A stretch of 8,256 nt of DNA from CAZWDL01 sp964632995 (GCA_964632995.1 CAZWDL010000197.1:1-8256); one strand, 5' to 3'; counted from the stretch's first letter, positions 1-7,154 are shown. Numbers and translations: made by a program. The notes: a model not told the origin generated them from the sequence alone.

Positions 1-29
1 TATGTCAATGAACTTGTTCCTTTCTTACG

Positions 30-362
30 CGAAAGGACCGTCCGACTTCCGACTTTCTTCCGCCTTCCGCTTTCCGACTTTCTTCCGACTTCCGCTTTCC
101 GACTTCCGACTTTGATACGCCTTCCAACTTCCGATTTCCGACTTTGATACGCCTTCCGCTTTCCGCCTTCCGACTTCCGACTTTGATACGCCTTCCGCCT
201 TCCGACTTTCTTCCGACTTCCGCTTTCCGACTTCCGACTTTCTTCCGACTTCCGACTTCCGACTTCCGACTTTCTTCCGCCTTCCGCTTTCCGACTTCCG
301 ACTTTGATACGCCTTCCGCCTTCCGATTTCCGACTTTGATACGACTTCCGACGGTCTTTTCG
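30..362. repeat. CTTCCG tandem tract capped by inverted repeats
   Basis: A polypyrimidine-rich low-complexity tract made of 7-bp units (CTTCCGA, CTTCCGC, TTTCCGA), with about 32 copies of TTCCG on the plus strand. The units are interrupted by TTTC spacers and by five copies of TTTGATACG (starting at 111, 143, 182, 303 and 335). The tract is bounded by CGAAAGGACCGTC (30-42) and GACGGTCTTTTCG (350-362), which are inverted repeats matching at 12 of 13 positions; a TTA just outside each arm also matches. Because few stop codons can form from the unit, long spurious reading frames cross it on both strands. The role is unknown. It lies directly upstream of the ABC operon promoter. It could be a family of dispersed intergenic repeats or a nonautonomous element. 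Confidence 0.9.
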
Positions 363-395
363 ATTAACTGCTTAGCGCCGGGAAGTAAAGGGAAG

Positions 396-403
396 TATCT
401 TTG
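396..403 (+). promoter_or_regulatory. Bacteroidota-type -7 promoter box (TATCTTTG)
   Basis: TATCTTTG matches the Bacteroidota sigma-A -7 consensus TAnnTTTG exactly. It lies 15 bp before the ATG at 419, so the leader would be only about 10 nt. At the expected -33 distance only a weak TTA (372-374) is visible instead of TTG, with a spacer of about 21 bp. The box also argues against the alternative TTG start at 401, which falls inside it. It probably drives the ATPase-permease pair. The call rests on a consensus match and position only. Confidence 0.55.
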
Positions 404-418
404 CCGGAAACCTTTTCG

Positions 419-1257
419 ATGATTGACGTTCAAAACCTCCTGTATACCTATCCCGGTCAGACCGCGCCTACGGTAAAGGAAATCAGCTTTCAGGTACAGC
501 CCGGCGAGATATTTGGCTTCCTCGGCCCCGGCGGCGCCGGCAAAAGCACGACGCAAAAGGTGCTGACCAGGCTACTCGGTGATTTTGAAGGCCAGGTCAG
601 CGTATTGGGCAAAACACTGAAAGGGTGGGGTGTCAAATACTACAACCACATCGGTGTCGGCTTCGAGCTGCCCAACCACTACCACAAACTCAGCGCGGAG
701 GAAAACCTGCGTTTCTTCGGCTCCTTCTACGACCGGCCGGTGCAAAAACCGGCAGAACTGCTGGCTATGGTCGGTCTGGAAAATCACGCCCGCAAACGCG
801 TCAGCGATTTTTCCAAAGGCATGAAGATGCGGCTCAACTTCCTGCGCGCCATCATGCACGATCCCGAACTGCTGTTTTTCGATGAGCCTACCGCCGGCCT
901 GGATCCCGGCAACGCCCGCCTGCTGAAGAATATCATCCTCGACCTGAAAGCCCGGGGCAAAACTATTTTTCTCACCACCCACCACATGCAGGACGCCGAT
1001 CAGCTCTGCGATCGCATCGCTTTCCTCGCCGACGGCCGCATCGAACTGATCGACAGCCCCANNNNNNNNNNGTGGAGTACCACAACGGCCAGATCGCAAG
1101 CCGGGAATTCCCGCTCGACGGGCTCGGCGACAACCCGGAGTTCCTGCGCCTGCTGCGTGAGGAGAACATCGAAACCATCCACACTGAGGAAGCCACCCTG
1201 GACGATATCTTCATCAAAGTAACCGGCAAACGGCTGGATAGCACTGGATCGAATTAA
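419..1257 (+). CDS. ABC transporter ATP-binding protein (drug-export type), interrupted by assembly gap
   Basis: Cytoplasmic ATPase subunit of an ABC-2 type exporter that powers the adjacent permease. It reads 214 residues up to the gap and 61 residues after it. Visible motifs are Walker A GPGGAGKST (36-44), a Q-loop region in which the usual Gln appears as Glu (GFELP, about 81-85), a signature with SKGM instead of SGGQ (132-135), Walker B LLFFDEP (151-157), a D-loop GLDP and the switch histidine in TTHHM (187-190). The ending EATLDDIFIKVTGKRL is the usual tail of fluoroquinolone/daunorubicin-type export ATPases. The substrate is not predictable. ATG 419 was chosen over TTG 401 because 401 lies in the promoter box and the domain starts normally at MIDVQNL. 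The two halves are in different frames only because the 10-N spacer is not the true length. The permease starts 10 bp after the stop, so an operon is likely. Confidence 0.9.
1062..1071. other. assembly gap (10 N)
   Basis: Ten unknown bases inside the ATPase gene. The frame before the gap (codons starting with ATG 419) and the frame after it (GTG GAG TAC from 1072) differ, so the missing length must be 2 modulo 3, not 10. From memory of related ATPases, about a dozen residues normally lie between the IDSP segment and the VEY segment, which suggests roughly 35-41 missing bases. This length estimate is inference. Confidence 0.98.
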
Positions 1258-1261
1258 AGGA
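1256..1261 (+). promoter_or_regulatory. AAAGGA ribosome-binding-like site deciding permease start
   Basis: AAAGGA overlaps the ATPase stop codon TAA (1255-1257) and sits 6 nt before ATG 1268, normal Shine-Dalgarno spacing. The upstream in-frame ATG at 1262 would leave no usable spacing. Many Bacteroidota genes do not rely on Shine-Dalgarno pairing, so this is only supporting evidence for the 1268 start. Confidence 0.35.
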
Positions 1262-1267
1262 ATGGAG

Positions 1268-1855
1268 ATGAAAAAACTATGGATCGCCATACAGTGGGAT
1301 ATGCTGCGCCAGCAGCGGTACCAGATTTATACCGCCGCCATCGTCATCACGCTGCTGTACGTGCTGTCATTTCTGTATTTCTCCCTGAGTGACCAGGTTC
1401 CCCTGCTCGTCGTTCTGATCTTCAACGATCCGGCCGGGCTGGGTATGCTGTTTATCGGCGCTCTTTATCTGATGGAGCGCTCGGAAAATACACTGCAGGC
1501 GCTTGCGGTAGTACCGCTTCCTCCGGCCCACTATGTCTGGTCCAAAACCATCAGTCTGTCTTTGCTGGCTACCCTCTCGGCCCTGGCCATGGCGGTCGCC
1601 GGCTTCGGCTGGGGCTTTAATTACGGCTACTTCATCACCGGTATCGGCCTGAGCGCTTCCCTGTTCACTTTGCTCGGCCTGGCGCTGGTGGTCCACTGCC
1701 GCTCCTTCAATGACTATATCCTCCGCATCGCCCTCATTCTGGCTACTTTCGCTCGCAACAAGGTGGAAGGGCTGGCCATTTTCAAAGGGCTCAATCTCAT
1801 CCTGATGCTGCCGGCTTTCAGCCTGTTTAGAAAAAGGCATTGGGAGAAACGCTAA
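1268..1855 (+). CDS. ABC-2 type export permease, short at C-terminus
   Basis: Integral inner-membrane subunit that pairs with the preceding ATPase; 195 residues. Hydrophobic segments are visible at about 21-40, 46-68, 94-112, 119-143, 148-160 and 168-187. The segment FNDPAGLGMLFIGALYLMER (52-71) followed by TLQALAVVPL is typical of the fluoroquinolone-export permease family (Rv2686c-like). The end, FARNKVEGLAIFKGLNL (161-177), resembles a segment of a second kind of ABC-2 permease, where it is normally followed by a last membrane helix. Here the protein stops soon after, at RKRHWEKR. Such permeases are usually around 230-250 residues, so this one may be truncated or a fusion of two neighbouring permease genes. 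The intergenic palindrome begins 3 bp after the stop codon. Start choice: ATG 1268 (two codons inside the first ATG) because of AAAGGA. Substrate unknown. Confidence 0.8.
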   Translation: MKKLWIAIQWDMLRQQRYQIYTAAIVITLLYVLSFLYFSLSDQVPLLVVLIFNDPAGLGMLFIGALYLMERSENTLQALAVVPLPPAHYVWSKTISLSLLATLSALAMAVAGFGWGFNYGYFITGIGLSASLFTLLGLALVVHCRSFNDYILRIALILATFARNKVEGLAIFKGLNLILMLPAFSLFRKRHWEKR

Positions 1856-1857
1856 TC

Positions 1858-1917
1858 CTAACCCGGATTATTCATGGATTAATCTATTACGAAGAACTCA
1901 TGAATAACCCGGGCTAA
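1858..1917. repeat. palindromic intergenic repeat, possible bidirectional terminator
   Basis: Arms at 1858-1876 and 1899-1917 pair at 16 of 19 positions around a 22-nt loop that itself contains the palindrome GATTAATC (1877-1884). It fills the 76-bp space between two convergent genes, so it may end transcription from both sides, although no strong T-run follows either arm. The arm sequence CATGAATAACCCGGGCTAAG recurs near 8098, so this is also a dispersed repeat. The arms look like terminal inverted repeats of a small insertion-sequence remnant or MITE, but no transposase is present. Confidence 0.7.
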
Positions 1918-1931
1918 GTTTACAGCACACC

Positions 1932-4900
1932 TCACTGCACCAATATCCTGCGCCACACCTGAAAGTCCTCGCCCCGGGTGCTGAGCAGGTAGATGCCTTT
2001 CGGCAAATCCGCCACCGGCACTTCGGCGCTCCAGCTGCTGCTGCCTTCCTGCACCATTTGCCTCCGCACGGGGCGGCCCTGGCTGTCCCACAATTCGAGG
2101 AGCACGGGGCCGGCCGACTCGCCCGCGAAATCTACGCGGAAAGCATGCTGTGCCGGGTTGGGATACACGCTCAGTTCCTGCACGGAGGGCGGCAGCGATA
2201 TATCGGTGCATACCTCCACGACGATGTCGAAGCTTTCCGATACCGGGCAGGCGGTCACGGTATCGATGACGGTGTAGGTCAGCGTATAGACGCCGGCGCC
2301 GGCCTCGGCGGGTTTGAACATACTATCGCGCACAAAATCTCCGGAGAAGGCGCCGCCGGCCGGCATGGCGCCATCCAGCGGGTAGTTGATTTGACTGGTG
2401 CAAACTGTATCGCTGTCCGGCGCTGTCACCGCTATCGTTACCGAATCCACCGTAATACGCAGCGTATCGTATACGGTGCTGGCGGTGACACAGGAAAGGC
2501 TGGAGGAAAAGCTGCCCTCCACGGTGTATTGTCCGGGCGGCAGACGCATCTCCAGCACAGAGCTGTCGATGGCCTGATTCTGTCCGTTAATCATCCAGCT
2601 GAAGCGGGGGTCCGGACCGCCGTTGCTGATGGAGGCCGTCAGCTCCAGCATTTCATTTTCACAAAGGCTCGTGTCAGAGGCCAGCATGTCGAGGTTTACT
2701 TCGGCAGCCGGATTGACGGTGATGAGCGTCGCCAGATTGTTCGAACAGCCGGTAGCGGGATCACGGTAGTTATACAGCACCGGAAAACTTCCGCCACCCG
2801 ACTCTGCGGGATAGAGCACTCCACCCCGGATGCCTGAGCCGCTGTAGGCACCTCCGGCCGGTTGCACAAAATCGAGGATCACGGAATCCTGATTGATACA
2901 AACAGGATCGAATCCCATATCGCTCAGCACCGGCAGCGGATTAACCGTCAGGCGTGTGTTGGCTGTATCGCTGCAGCCGTTGGGCGCGGTATAGGCGTAG
3001 CGGACAGTATGCGTTCCCGTACCGGCAAGCGCCGGATCGAAGCGGCCGTTTACCACGCCTGTCCCCAGGAAGGCGCCGCCGGCCGGGCTGCCGCCGCTCA
3101 GGGTCAGCGGAGTATCTCCTTCACAAAGATCGGGCAGCGGAGTCATCATCACTTCCGGAATCTCCAGCCCCACCGTAAAGTTCAGCGTCAGGGCACATCC
3201 ATTGGCATCACGTACGGTGACCATATGACTACCCGTGGTGAGCCCTGATGCCGACTGGGTGGTATCGCCATTGTCCCAGTCAAAGGTGTAAGACGGAATG
3301 CCGCCGCTGACCTCCAGCGTGGCCCTGCCCGTGCCATCGGTGCTGATACAGCTGGATCCACGGGTCACCTCGACCGAAGCCTCCAATGCCGGCGGCTCGC
3401 TGATGACGACCGCGGTCGTCGCCTGGCAATTGCCTTCGTCCGTAACGGTCACCGTATACTGCCCGGCAGACAGGCGGCTCAGGTTCAGGGTGTTTTCGCC
3501 ATTCGACCAACTGACCGTGTAAGGCGGATTCCCTCCCTGCGGATCGATGCTGATGCTGCCGTTGCGGGCGCTGTGACAGGTCACGTCGGTGCTGCTGGTC
3601 ACATTGGGCTCCAGGTCATTCTGCTGGGTGACGATCACTTCATCGGTACTCGTACATCCGTTCCCGGTATCCCGGACAAGCAGCGTGTAACTGCCGGGCG
3701 CATTGACGATGGGCAAGGGCGAGGAAGCACCGGAGACGATATTCCCAGTCTGCGTCGTCCACTGATACTCATAACCCCCGCCGAGCGAAGAACCGGAGCC
3801 GTCGAGCTCGACGGCGGGCTCCTGGCAGCTGATCTGCTTATCCGATCCGGCATCGGCTTCGGGAATGTCGAGGGTGTAGAAAATATCCTGGCTGGCCAGA
3901 TTGAAGTTGCCGCAGGCATCGGTCACGGTCCAGGTGCGGACGATCCAGCCCTCCGAGTCACAGGTCGCCTCCCGGATAAAGGTATCGGAATAGGTAGTAT
4001 CGGCCACGAGGCAGTTTTCGACTACGTTGAGCACGGTCCCCGTCGCAGCGAGGTTCTGCAGCTGCGAAGCACTTACCCGGGCTTCCGGAGGCGGATTGAA
4101 GGTGGGCGCCTGCGTATCGGCAACCTGTATGCGCTGCATCTTGGTCGCCTTATTGCCGCATTCATCGCGAACCGTCCAGAATCGCTGAACCGTCAGTACA
4201 CAGCTGGATACCTGGGTGATCGAATCGCGGTAGGTGGTGTCCTGAATACCGCAGTTGTCACTCACAAAGAGCACCTGGCCCGTAACATCCAGATTATCCA
4301 GATCCTCCTTGCATTCGATGGTAACCTGGAAGGGGGCAACAAAGGTAGGGGCGATGCTGTCCCGGACCGTAATGGACTGTATCGCCGTAGCACTATTACC
4401 ACAACTGTCGGTCACGGTCCAGATCCGCCGCACGTCGCCGGTGCAGTTGTTAAAACTGCTGAGATCCAGCATCACGGTGGTATCCGCCACCCCTGCGTTG
4501 TCGCTGACCCCGGATAGATCACCGACGAGTTCCGGATCGTCAATATTGTCGAGGCAGCTGACCATGACATCGGCGGGCGCTGTCAGTACTGGCGGTTCGG
4601 TATCCGGTACTTGTATCTGCTGTACGGCGGAAGTGGCATTGCCACAGGAATCGGTTACCGTCCAGGTGCGCAGCACAGTGCCGGTGCAGCCAGTCAGTCC
4701 GCTCCGGTCATCGGTGTAAGTGGTATCGCGGATGCCGCAGTTGTCCTGAACATTGCTGACCATGCCGGTGACAGCCAGGTCGTCGAGTTTCTGCAGGCTG
4801 TCGATGCTGATATCCGCCGGAGCGGTAAACGTAGGCGCCAGGGTATCCTGCACGCTGATTTGCTGAACCGCGCTCGCAGTATTGCCGCAGCTGTCGCTCA

Positions 4901-6914
4901 CCGTCCAGGTGCGCAATACCATGCCGCTGCAATCGCTGAACTGAGACAGGTCATCAATATAGCTCGTATTCAGGATGCCGCAGCTGTCGCTCACCGAAAG
5001 CAGGGCGCCCGTCAGGGAAGTATCCGCCAGTTCAGCGATACAGCTTACGCTGGTATCGGGCGGCGGCAGGAAGCCGGGCGGCGAGTCGTCGCGATATTCC
5101 ACGTAGAACTCGAAAACGCCGCCGGGGATCCTACACTGAGAAGACTGCCAGCGCCAATGCTCCCGAAAGCAGGGCTCGTCGCTGCTTTGGGGGTCGGCGC
5201 CCACCCAGGTTCTGCTTTGCAGATCGGGTGTGATATCCACCTGTCCCAAACATCCGCTGCTGAATAGCTCAAAGGAGGAGGTATCGACGGAGGGGCAATC
5301 CGCCAGGCGCAGGGTATCGCCGTTTTGCAGCGTATCCATCCCGGTGAGGTAGACCAGGGAGTCGATGGAAGAAGCCTCCGTACATTCCACGTTGACTTCG
5401 AGGGTGACACTGTCTACCGGATTGTCGTCGAGTAATACACGCCAGACGACGTCGAAAACGTAGCAGGCCTCATCCTCTCCTACCGGGCGCCGGTCGTCCA
5501 CTTGTACCTCCAGCCCATCCGGGCAGTAATTGGTCAGTTCGATATCGCCAGGGCGGAAGTCGAGCGTATCGATGGCGCTGATATCGACAAACAACATAGA
5601 ATCTCCTTCGATAACCGATAACATAATATCATCCCCCTGATCTACCCACTCGCGGCTGTCGCTGAAATCACCGGAAAAGCGGGGTGTTTCTTGCAGTTCC
5701 ACCCATTCACCGGCTGTGTAGCCGGCACAAGTAGCCGCACACTGGGAGTCATACAGCTGACTATTGACGGTAACGGCACAGGGATCGCCACCGTCACAGA
5801 AACCGGAGGGGCAACTCACCTGTGTCACACACAGCTCGTCGAGGTAATAGGTGACCATACTTGAAAACTCGATGCCTCCCAGCTGATTGAGTAAATCCGA
5901 GATACCTCCTTCATTATCGCCCAGGCTAAACTGCCAGTCGGCGACAAACTGCCCGTTGACCCACAGTTCGGCCAGGTCGGCATCCATATCAATGATGTGA
6001 ACGATGGAAGTCCAGGCGTTGGGCTGGTAAGAAAAACTACCGGTAGCAGGATTCTGGTTTTTGTCATTCGGTACAAAGAGCTGACCGGCGCCTTGTACCA
6101 TCTTTACCTGGAAGGCCCAGTGATTAAGGCTTTCCGCATGATGCACCCCATACGCTCCCTGGCTGCCGCCGTTAATATACATATTCCAGGAGAGGCGGTA
6201 GCGTCCCTGGGTGCGGTTACCCAGCAGGAGTCCTACCTCTGGTTTTTCAGTGACATTTTCTATCCGTAGCGACTGGCTCCCGCTGAGCGAATTCTCAGTA
6301 GTCACAATGCCGTCAGCCGAGGAGGCGTTTTTCAGGCGCCAGCGATCGGTTTGCGGTGTCAACTCCCAGGGAGCATAGGATTCAAAGCTTTCACAAATAA
6401 GGGTTGAGCCAGTGGGAAAGCTGCAGGTGCAGGCCGCCGGCCCCCGGATATCGACCTCCGCCTTCCAACCTGCAAACTGCCCCGTGTCGTCCGATTCAAA
6501 ACGGAACTCCAGGCAGCCTCCCGGCGCGCTTTCGAACATTTGCCCCGGCTCCAGTGCTGCGAAGGGGGTGGAAGGATCGCCCTGTTGGGAATTGCTACAG
6601 TAGCTACCATTGTTATTGTTGACATCACCGCTGAGGTCAATGAAGTCCAGACAGGCATCGGTAGGGCCTAATTCCAGCTCCACTTCCGAAAAAAGAACCC
6701 GGATTATTTCATCAGGATTGGAAGCACACAGGGTAAGCGTGGTATTTTCATCAGCAGAATAATCGCCGTTTTCGCCGCCGGAATCGAAGTAGAAATAAGT
6801 TCCGGCATCGAGGTTTCTGGTTTCATCGGTAGCGGGGTGGTTAATAGTCGTTTGTGTTAGCCCCGTTTTCCCCACAGCGAGGAGGGCTAGCAGTAGTGGG
6901 ATTATAATTCTCAT
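1932..6914 (-). CDS. giant T9SS-exported multidomain surface protein (CUB/LamG/HYR/SprB repeats)
   Basis: A 1660-residue extracellular protein. Start ATG 6914 gives a clean signal peptide (about 1-21: charged MR, hydrophobic IIIPLLLALLAV); the alternative TTG 6920 adds only two residues. Domains, approximate: CUB-like 22-156 (FYFDSGG...NGDYS; GCLEFRFESDD), concanavalin-A/LamG-like 170-366, Kazal-like cysteine segment 374-404, two diverged beta-sandwich domains about 446-508 and 526-608, five HYR-like repeats 610-1016, PKD-like 1017-1098, two SprB-like repeats 1099-1253, Ig-like GGAFxG domains 1258-1328, 1329-1404 and 1499-1569 with a PKD-like domain 1405-1498, and a T9SS type A sorting domain 1581-1660 with YPNP at 1584-1587. 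Expected route: Sec across the inner membrane, then T9SS, ending anchored at the surface or secreted. Likely an adhesin or carbohydrate-binding structural protein; no catalytic domain was recognised. It is convergent with the permease gene and divergent from the amidase gene. Confidence 0.95.
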   Translation of the reverse strand: MRIIIPLLLALLAVGKTGLTQTTINHPATDETRNLDAGTYFYFDSGGENGDYSADENTTLTLCASNPDEIIRVLFSEVELELGPTDACLDFIDLSGDVNNNNGSYCSNSQQGDPSTPFAALEPGQMFESAPGGCLEFRFESDDTGQFAGWKAEVDIRGPAACTCSFPTGSTLICESFESYAPWELTPQTDRWRLKNASSADGIVTTENSLSGSQSLRIENVTEKPEVGLLLGNRTQGRYRLSWNMYINGGSQGAYGVHHAESLNHWAFQVKMVQGAGQLFVPNDKNQNPATGSFSYQPNAWTSIVHIIDMDADLAELWVNGQFVADWQFSLGDNEGGISDLLNQLGGIEFSSMVTYYLDELCVTQVSCPSGFCDGGDPCAVTVNSQLYDSQCAATCAGYTAGEWVELQETPRFSGDFSDSREWVDQGDDIMLSVIEGDSMLFVDISAIDTLDFRPGDIELTNYCPDGLEVQVDDRRPVGEDEACYVFDVVWRVLLDDNPVDSVTLEVNVECTEASSIDSLVYLTGMDTLQNGDTLRLADCPSVDTSSFELFSSGCLGQVDITPDLQSRTWVGADPQSSDEPCFREHWRWQSSQCRIPGGVFEFYVEYRDDSPPGFLPPPDTSVSCIAELADTSLTGALLSVSDSCGILNTSYIDDLSQFSDCSGMVLRTWTVSDSCGNTASAVQQISVQDTLAPTFTAPADISIDSLQKLDDLAVTGMVSNVQDNCGIRDTTYTDDRSGLTGCTGTVLRTWTVTDSCGNATSAVQQIQVPDTEPPVLTAPADVMVSCLDNIDDPELVGDLSGVSDNAGVADTTVMLDLSSFNNCTGDVRRIWTVTDSCGNSATAIQSITVRDSIAPTFVAPFQVTIECKEDLDNLDVTGQVLFVSDNCGIQDTTYRDSITQVSSCVLTVQRFWTVRDECGNKATKMQRIQVADTQAPTFNPPPEARVSASQLQNLAATGTVLNVVENCLVADTTYSDTFIREATCDSEGWIVRTWTVTDACGNFNLASQDIFYTLDIPEADAGSDKQISCQEPAVELDGSGSSLGGGYEYQWTTQTGNIVSGASSPLPIVNAPGSYTLLVRDTGNGCTSTDEVIVTQQNDLEPNVTSSTDVTCHSARNGSISIDPQGGNPPYTVSWSNGENTLNLSRLSAGQYTVTVTDEGNCQATTAVVISEPPALEASVEVTRGSSCISTDGTGRATLEVSGGIPSYTFDWDNGDTTQSASGLTTGSHMVTVRDANGCALTLNFTVGLEIPEVMMTPLPDLCEGDTPLTLSGGSPAGGAFLGTGVVNGRFDPALAGTGTHTVRYAYTAPNGCSDTANTRLTVNPLPVLSDMGFDPVCINQDSVILDFVQPAGGAYSGSGIRGGVLYPAESGGGSFPVLYNYRDPATGCSNNLATLITVNPAAEVNLDMLASDTSLCENEMLELTASISNGGPDPRFSWMINGQNQAIDSSVLEMRLPPGQYTVEGSFSSSLSCVTASTVYDTLRITVDSVTIAVTAPDSDTVCTSQINYPLDGAMPAGGAFSGDFVRDSMFKPAEAGAGVYTLTYTVIDTVTACPVSESFDIVVEVCTDISLPPSVQELSVYPNPAQHAFRVDFAGESAGPVLLELWDSQGRPVRRQMVQEGSSSWSAEVPVADLPKGIYLLSTRGEDFQVWRRILVQ
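1935..2174 (-). other. T9SS type A sorting domain of the surface protein
   Basis: The last 80 residues begin ELSVYPNPAQHAFRVDF and contain the pattern of the Por secretion tail family: YPNP, then a beta strand (VLLELWDSQGRPV), then LPKGIYLLS and a final short strand RRILVQ. This domain directs export through the type IX system and is usually removed at the surface. It places the organism in Bacteroidota. Confidence 0.93.
2208..3143 (-). repeat. Ig/PKD-like domain run with GGAFxG motif
   Basis: Three related domains share the pattern P-A-G-G-A-(F/Y)-x-G, a turn, then F/L-x-P-A-x-(A/S)-G, a Tyr-rich strand and a late Cys (residues 1258-1328, 1329-1404 and 1499-1569). A PKD-like domain (1405-1498) sits between the second and third. 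They form the stalk between the SprB-like repeats and the sorting domain. The repeat is visible at protein level; DNA identity between copies is low, so it is old. Confidence 0.75.
3156..3620 (-). repeat. two SprB-like repeats in the surface protein
   Basis: Residues 1099-1175 and 1176-1253 are two copies of the SprB-like fold pattern: a Cys followed by G-x-(A/I)-x-(L/I), then GG-x-P-x-Y-T, a W-(S/D)-N-G core, L-x-x-G-x-(Y/H)-x-V-T-V and a final (N/G)-C. SprB is the Flavobacterium gliding adhesin; these short repeats are common in Bacteroidota surface proteins and do not by themselves show gliding motility. Confidence 0.8.
3867..5087 (-). repeat. five HYR-like repeats, four with exact 243-bp period
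   Basis: Consecutive copies at 4845-5087, 4602-4844, 4359-4601, 4116-4358 (each 243 bp, 81 residues) and 3867-4115 (249 bp). Each copy runs from a A-P-(T/V)-(F/L) strand through S/D-N-C-G and D-T-T-Y to R-T-W-T-V-(T/S)-D-S-C-G-N, ending in a short Asp-containing linker. This is the HYR-like immunoglobulin-related fold found in adhesive surface proteins. The full four-cysteine pattern is present only in copies 1 and 4; copies 2, 3 and 5 each lack one cysteine. Confidence 0.85.
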
Positions 6915-6981
6915 TTTCAATAAATTTTGGTCTGGTTTTCTCTTTTTTGTTTAAAAATATTCATGGGTTCGGCCAAATGAA

Positions 6982-7002
6982 TTTGACCGTATACTTTTGA
7001 CC
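6982..7002. repeat. short direct repeat TTTGACC
   Basis: TTTGACC occurs at 6982-6988 and again at 6996-7002, a 14-bp period, around the palindrome GTATAC (6989-6994). It lies 68-88 bp upstream of the surface-protein start, a position where a regulator could bind. The function is guessed from position only. Confidence 0.35.
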
Positions 7003-7131
7003 AACTAAAACTAAGGCTTAACAGAGCTTCTGGCAGAAACTCGTGAGAGGCGAATAACAGGATATGAATTTTTAGCCCGCATCATCCCGGAAGCTTTAGC
7101 GACGGAAAAAACAGGCTCAGGCAAAGGGAAA

Positions 7132-7147
7132 ACCGGAAAACTCCGGT
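7132..7147. repeat. small hairpin in divergent spacer
   Basis: ACCGGA (7132-7137) and TCCGGT (7142-7147) form a perfect 6-bp stem with a 4-nt loop. It lies just downstream of the minus-strand -7 box at 7155-7162, so it would fall near the 5' end of the surface-protein mRNA. In the minus direction it is followed by TTTTCCC, too weak to call a terminator. Confidence 0.4.
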
Positions 7148-7154
7148 CTTTCCC

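Noticed and set aside
1..147. Plus frame 1 reads YVNELVPFLRER and continues into the repeat tract to a stop at 145-147, possibly the end of an upstream gene
   Set aside because: Only about 12 plausible residues precede the tract, too few to support a gene; the stop lies inside repeats.
5..556. Minus-strand frame of 183 codons, Lys/Arg/Ser/Glu-rich, and plus-strand frame 144-422
   Set aside because: Both are products of the TTCCG tandem tract, which has few stops in several frames; the minus frame also runs antisense into the ATPase Walker A region.
2058..2837. Long plus-strand open frames over the surface-protein gene (also 3573-4517 and 4611-5267)
   Set aside because: They are antisense shadows of GC-rich coding DNA; their translations show no domains while the minus frame shows continuous known domains and a signal peptide.
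6958..6975. ATTCATGGGTT as another copy of the dispersed palindromic motif
   Set aside because: Only the first part matches; the CCnGG core is missing, so a chance match is likely.
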